Shown here piece by piece: positions 58,417 to 64,000 of a stretch of DNA of 64,000 bases. The notes beneath the pieces were generated by a model, which saw only the letters and a list, made by a program, of their open reading frames with translations, was not told where the DNA came from and searched no databases. Numbering within the stretch: position 1 is the stretch's first letter; every line of letters begins with the position of its first letter. Position numbers and translations under genes: made by a program. This DNA is from Guyanagaster necrorhizus (Eukaryota; Basidiomycota; Agaricomycetes; Agaricales; Physalacriaceae), in contig NW_025064901.1 of NCBI RefSeq assembly GCF_019112545.1, forward strand, positions 750,675 through 814,674, written 5' to 3'.

Positions 58417-61400
58417 ATGCCCTCAGTCACCCCATCAGATCTGAACTTTGACTGAGAGTTCTTTGAACTCCTATCTTTTATCATTAGAACACTATTAGGC
58501 TTACTTGTGATTATTCAGCTGTGCTGAAGATATCACTCGATAACCACCTGAGCTATCCAATATTACAATGAGTTTCAATATATTTAACAAATTTTATACA
58601 ATGTAACTTCTGACCTACCTCTCTATGACATCCCCAAATCCCAACAAATATCCCACCAGCCTCTGACCAGCCTCCTATCAGAAGCTGGGCATAGCAGCTC
58701 ACATCAGGGGCACAATTAAGAAGAAGAAAGACACCAATACTCCCCTCAATCAGACAGCAGAAACAATGACAATTGCCTCATAGGATTCAGGAATCCTTGG
58801 CAATGAACCCCCATCTCTGATCATGAGGATGAGAAGCTCCCAGAAGACTTCTTTCAGCAGTCTCCCTCCCCCAACCATTCCAGGACCTCTCAAACCTCTG
58901 AGATTGGTAACCATGCCTGAGACTCCCTCAGTCCCATTTGGATGGCTGCAGGACTCTACTGCATGACATCTGGAAGCCAGCTTCACAGCTCTGCCCCTTT
59001 CACCTACCACTTAGTCAGAACCAGTGGTGGGTTGGGGAGATCACCCTCAGACTGGCTTGATGATGAGCAGCAGATCCAAGAAAATAAAAATGAAATTATT
59101 CATCAACTATTTTCTGCCTAAGATCTTAATATTCTCTTCAACTATGATGAGGCCCTCTGACAGGAGGAGCAAAGACAGTGAACCATCTCTCAGCCATCTT
59201 GCAGTGAGCTGGAGAAGCAGCTCATCCTTGAAGACCAGGCCAGGAGGGCCACTGAGCATGACTGGTAGCATCAAAAAGAGCAATGAGCCATTGAAAGAGC
59301 TCGACTGGCAAGAATTAACATCTCTAACTGGTATAGACTCTGGCCTGAGGTTGCATCTGTACTTGCACCAGTCCACACTGACCACTCCCTCTCAACTCCA
59401 GTCTTCCAGGAACCCAGCACCAACTCCGATCTCTGGAACCCACTCTGTTGGAGAAATGCAGAAACCCTCACCATCAATGAAGCCAAAAACAGAGATAATG
59501 CCCCAGAACCTTCCTAATGCCCCCCAACCCTGCAGTATCTCTCTCTCCAAAGAACCCCCAGTGCTGACAGTATGTTCAGCAATGACAAGTCCATCCTTGG
59601 GCACTACAGACTATGAGTATCTGAGACTGCCCATATCTCCACCCTTGCACTCTGAGGGTTTCTCAGGAGTCAGATGGTCAGGCAGCTCTTCAATGACAGA
59701 TACAGAAGAAACATCCAGCTCTATTGCAAGTGAGTGGAGGTAGTGAGAGTGACAGGAGAAAATTGGTATGACTTTGATATTGGAAGCCAGCCAGCTTCTA
59801 CCTACCTTAATGCCTCTGACTTTTTGGGCCCTACAGCTGGACTCAGTATCCAGTCAGGACAGCAGATTGATGGTACAACTGCAAGAGGGCATGAAGAGAG
59901 TTTTTACATCCTGCCTATCATTTTTCTCTTTGAGGAAGAGAGAGATGATGAGAACAGGGAGGATGAGGGAACTGAAAGCAGTGACCCACCTTAGGCTGGT
60001 GGAGAGCTTACCTACAAGTTGCAGAAGGATACCAATAAAGAAGAATTAGAACAGGCGATACAAGAGGCAAGGGCACAAGAGTATCAGAAACTCTACCTGC
60101 ATAGGATAAACTTTCTATGGTATGATGCTATCTGGATAGTATCGCAAATAGGACAATTATATTTATATTTCATGCCTAACAAAAAAACAGAAATTCTGAG
60201 ACATATGGCGACTGACTATGCTACAGTGCAATACATTCCAAAGACTAGATTTGGAGGCCACTGGCTTATCAGATGCTGAAACCAGTACAACTAATACCAT
60301 GGTCACCACTGGTTACCCCAAAATGAGCTGTATATACAGCTCCATCCATCCAGAGCATATTCTCATACTTGGCACTCTCGTCCTGCTCCACAGCAACTTG
60401 GCTATCTTGGATCTGAGCTCTGTCTAACAACCCACCAACTTTGTACTGAAATCCATGGACTGTCAAAAGAAGCTGGATATTAGAGGCCTAGCTCCCACCA
60501 GACAAGGCAAGTGAGAGTGGCACCAGGAAGGAACTGATCAGAGATGATCCTGAAGCAGTGTGGCTCAGGTTCATCATTCAGGATAAGGTTATCATCTGAA
60601 AAGAAGAACCATCATGAGGGAGTCCTATTGCTGATGACAACTTGCTCTATTTCTTCTTCAGACCACCATAAGAATGGCAACAACCCTCATTCTCTGATTG
60701 GTCTAATCTGATAGGCATATTACTCCATGATGCAGCAGTACTTTAATGTTGCTCTGACCTTTTATGAAAGCCCCACCCTTTCAAGGAGGTATCTAATGAT
60801 ATCGACTGATTCCTGGTCGACTGTGAATAATACTTTGAGGTCTATATTAGATACTTAGAAATTGATATAAACAAGATCATATTTATCACCTCTTATCTCG
60901 AAGAAAAGGCCAAGATATAGTGGATTCTTGTCTCTTCAAACTTCTGATCGACAACTCAGGGGCACTACCAATACCTTTTGTGGCTAGTATTCAAACAAAT
61001 ACTCTATGACAAATTCATTGATCTGGTGATACAAGAAGTATATAAACAGAAGATCAAGGAGTATAAGATGGGAGATAGGGTAGCCACCAATTACTTTGAT
61101 AAACTTGAGAGGTTGGCCAAACTCACCAGAATCCAGAATGACACCACCAACAACAGGAGAATAGTGAAGGCCCTCAAAAGAGAGGTCTCCTCCTTATACA
61201 TAACAATAATCTTGGCAATCAGCATTAAAGCTCTAATGCCAGTCAGGTATGATGAATAGAAGGAATGGATCATCGAAATATACAAGGAGTGACAAAGGCA
61301 AAAAGCAGAGTCAATGATGCTGCAAGACTATTCAAAGAAGTTGAATCCACCAATCCCAAACAACTCCAAATCATTGGGGACAACTGCCAGGAAATCATCA

Positions 61401-61670
61401 GGACTCTCAATGGCCTCTGCATACAGCACTCAGAAGACAGGGATCAGGACTACTTATACAGGATCAGGAAAACCAATGGATATCAATCAGATGAAGAAAG
61501 AAGGCAAATGCTTTAACTATAGACAGAAGGGCCATATGATTAAGGACTATCCAAAGAAGAAGCAAACCCAAGAAGATATCCAGGCCCAGATCGCTGAACT
61601 CCAGAAGAAGAAAGAAGGACTTGGTGAGGAGACCAAAATTGAGGAAGTAAAAGATGGGGTTGACCAGTGA
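58417..61670 (+). pseudogene. gag: E7 Gag
   Basis: Starts MPSVTPSDLNFD, then ELLSFIIRTLLGLLVIIQLC. The first frame has a coiled RARLARINISNWYRLWPEV stretch near 59300 and an acidic FEEERDDENREDEG stretch near 59930. A helical block near 60019-60230 has EELEQAIQEARAQEYQKLY and ILRHMATDYA. Capsid about 60620-61260, knuckle near 61508-61550 with CFNYRQKGHMIKDY (two Cys to Tyr changes). It ends EEVKDGVDQ and TGA. Multiple stops and at least one shift near 60240. An overlapping 239-codon frame (59024-59743) corresponds to the overlapping frame of E3. Confidence 0.85.
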
Positions 61671-64000
61671 GTGATTCCACTGGATCAGCCAAGGACTTTC
61701 ATGGTGTGCAGACAACAGCTGCTAGTCAGACTGACAAAGTCTTTGTAGTTACTCCTATACCAACCATATCAGAGCATTTGAATATACTCCAGTCTCCTAT
61801 CCTACACACCAAAGAATCACCAAAACTAAAAACTCAAATGCCTCTAGGCTGAACAGAAGCAGAGGGCCCCATTATCTGGCTCAAACTATTTGACACTGAA
61901 TAGATCTGGAGAGCTATCAAGGACATCAAGGACAAAGCTGCAGCAAAAGCTATGCTCAAAAACTGAACCCACTGAACTTGAGCAGAAGAAGTGATTGATA
62001 AAGTGATAGAAGGAATAAAGAAGGCTAAGCAGTGCCAAGCCCTGGAATGGCTCAATGAACTTCACAGACCATGGAAGTTCATTTGACAATCCAAAACACC
62101 TGGACAAGATTTACTCACCAAAGCTCAGATCAAAACTCTCACATCCTGAGCAACCTATGTGGTAACCACTTTAATTGACAGCAGTTGCACTGGGAGCTTG
62201 ATTCACCACACTTTTGTCAACAAGCACCAACTTCTGACTCAAGCTATCACAGCCTCAATCCTGGTTTACAATGCAGATAGAATGAAGAATCAGGCTGACT
62301 TGATTACTGAATTTGTTGAGCTCAGGCTTACCATCAGTGATCATTCTGAATGAATTGACCTAGCTGTCACTGATCTTAGGGTCAAGAAAATCTTCCTTGG
62401 TCATGATTGGTTGATATGCCATAACCTGCTGATCAACTGGAAAACTGAACAGATCATATTCACAAAGTGTTGATGTTGGAAAATCCCATTTAAATTACCC
62501 AACAAAGACCCAGAGGATCAGTGGGATGAAGAAATAGAGGATGGAGAGACTATCCTTGTCATCAACCTTCAGTATGAAATATATGTCCAGACTATCTATT
62601 ATGCCAACAACCTGGCTGCCAAAGCAAATAAACAAAAAGAAAAGAAAACATTTGAGGAAATGATACCTAAATAGGCATGTAATTTCCAAGACTTGTTTGA
62701 AAAGGAGAGTTTTGATGAATTGCTGAAATCAAAACCATGGGACCATGCTATTGAGCTGATCTCAAATGCCAATGCCAATCTAGATTGCAAGACCTACTCT
62801 CTTAGCAATAATGAACAACAAGAGCTTGACAAGTTCTTTGATGAGAACTTGTCCAGTGAACATATCCAATCATCTAGATCTCCAATGGCTTCCTCCTTTT
62901 TCTTTGTCAAAAAGAAAGATGGTAAGCTTTGGCTGGTCCAGGACTATCAGAAACTTAATGAGATGATGATCAAAAATTGTTATCCCCTCTCACTGATCTT
63001 GGAGTTGATGGACAAACTCTGAGGTGCTAAGTACTACACCAAACTCAATGTTTGGTGGGACTACAATAATGTCTGTATTAAGGAGAGAGACAAGTGGAAG
63101 GTGGCATTTCAAATGAACTGAAGACTGTTTGAACTCACCATCATGTTCTTCAGGCTCACCAACTCACTTGCAACCTTCTAATGGATGATGAATGACATCT
63201 TTAAAGATCTCATCTCCACTAGAAAGATCACAATCTATCTCAATGACATCTTGATCATGTCCAAAACAAAGAAGAAACATAGGAAGCTGGTATGACAAGC
63301 ACTCACTCTTATGAGGAAACATAAACTGTTTCTTAAGGTGGAGAAGTGTGAGTTTGAGGTACTTAAAACCAAGTATCTGGAGATCATCATCAGTGAAAGA
63401 AGTATTTGGATAGACCCTGTCAAAGTGGCAGAAGTGACTGAATGGTCAGAGCCAGTCAAGAAAAAGGAGTTGCAGTCATTTCTTGGATTTACAAATTTCT
63501 ACTGATGTTTCATTTGAGACTATAGCAGAATTGTCTGACCAATGATCCAGTTGATCAGCAATGCCTCCTGGATCTGGGGACCTTCCCAACAAGCAGCTTT
63601 CAATGATCTTAAATGATGACTTGCCAAGGATGTAACCCTCATCATCTCAACACAGGAAGGAAAATTTTGAGTCAAGGCCAATTTCAGCAAAGGTGCCATC
63701 AGAGCTGTGCTTTCACAGAAACAGGATGAAAGGTGGCATCCAGTTGTATTCCTCTCTAAAGCACTCACTGTCACCAAACAAAACTACAAAATCTATGACA
63801 AGAAGTTGCTTGCCATTATGCTCACTCTGGAGGAGTGGCAGCACTACCTGATTGGGACCATAGAAGTTTTTGAGATCTAGACAGATCATCAAAACCTTCA
63901 GTATTTCCGACAACCTCAGAAACTAAACTGCTAGCAAGCTAGATGGGTCATAGAGCTTAGTCAATACCAGTACACCCTCCATCACAAAGTGAGCATGGCA
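61667..64000 (+). pseudogene. pol: E7 Pol, partial at window end
   Basis: Protease LIDSSCTGSLIHHTFV near 62170, linker open at 62693-63022. RT has TIYLNDILIMSK (YLDD to YLND) near 63229. RNase H starts near 63670 and runs off the window. -1 frame to gag as in the other copies. Many TGA/TAG stops. Confidence 0.9.

Larger units (their letters stand above)
57903..64000 (+). mobile_element. E7: gypsy chromovirus in H RT, runs off the window
   Basis: 5' LTR, primer site, long gag and pol to within RNase H. A few CpGs remain in gag, so it may be slightly younger than E4-E6. The 5-bp target is probably AAAAG (57898-57902); the other side is outside. Confidence 0.93.

Noticed and set aside
59024..59743. 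239-codon frame as an independent protein
   Set aside because: It is the overlapping second frame of E7 gag; the TM-linked frame carries the sequence conserved with the other copies.

Overview
The window is a fungal, most likely basidiomycete (Agaricomycete-type), transposable-element island. I see no host gene, rRNA, tRNA or CRISPR array. The basidiomycete call rests on the style of three Ty3/gypsy polyproteins and a pogo-like DNA transposon. It is a family-level impression, not a species identification.

One Ty3/gypsy chromovirus family dominates, with LTRs of about 435-650 bp. It is present as at least eight copies or fragments at very different ages. E1 (1-4063, +) is a partial copy with few stops. 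E0 (5781-7073 and 15572-~17950, -) is old and split by E2 (7074-15566, -, TSD TAATG). E3 (22696-30773, -, TSD CCTGT) is the youngest, with an uninterrupted 1296-codon pol. E4 (32243-37595, +, TSD GACTC) is internally deleted. E5 (38583-45554, +) and E5b (45555-49177, -) are fused tail to tail. E6 (38178-55821, +) carries that fused block, and E7 (57903-64000, +) runs off the window.

A second gypsy family, H, is the host of most of the right half. It has an LTR at 21180-21601, leader and gag at 32007-32242 and 37596-38177, and gag/protease/RT at 55822-57902. The pogo element (itself split by E3), E4, E6 and E7 are all inserted inside it. A second H LTR lies at 5349-5780. A third gypsy family, G, is present as a decayed pol at ~17950-20130.

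Functionally, the main family encodes a very long Gag (a hydrophobic N-terminal segment, about 700 codons of low-complexity and coiled sequence, then capsid and a CCHC knuckle). Pol follows in the -1 frame: protease, RT, RNase H, integrase and a C-terminal chromodomain. The LTR/leader structure indicates Tf1-type self-priming instead of tRNA priming: a 13-nt sequence just inside the 5' LTR is complementary to the predicted start of the transcript, and the two halves covary between E2 and E3. Copy decay is dominated by C-to-T/G-to-A change at CpG. Old copies have almost no CpG, and most in-frame stops look like CGA changed to TGA, as expected of methylation-linked deamination or a CpG-type RIP-like process.

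Regions 4064-4885 and 20131-21179 hold AT-rich or pyrimidine-rich sequence in which I recognise no gene.
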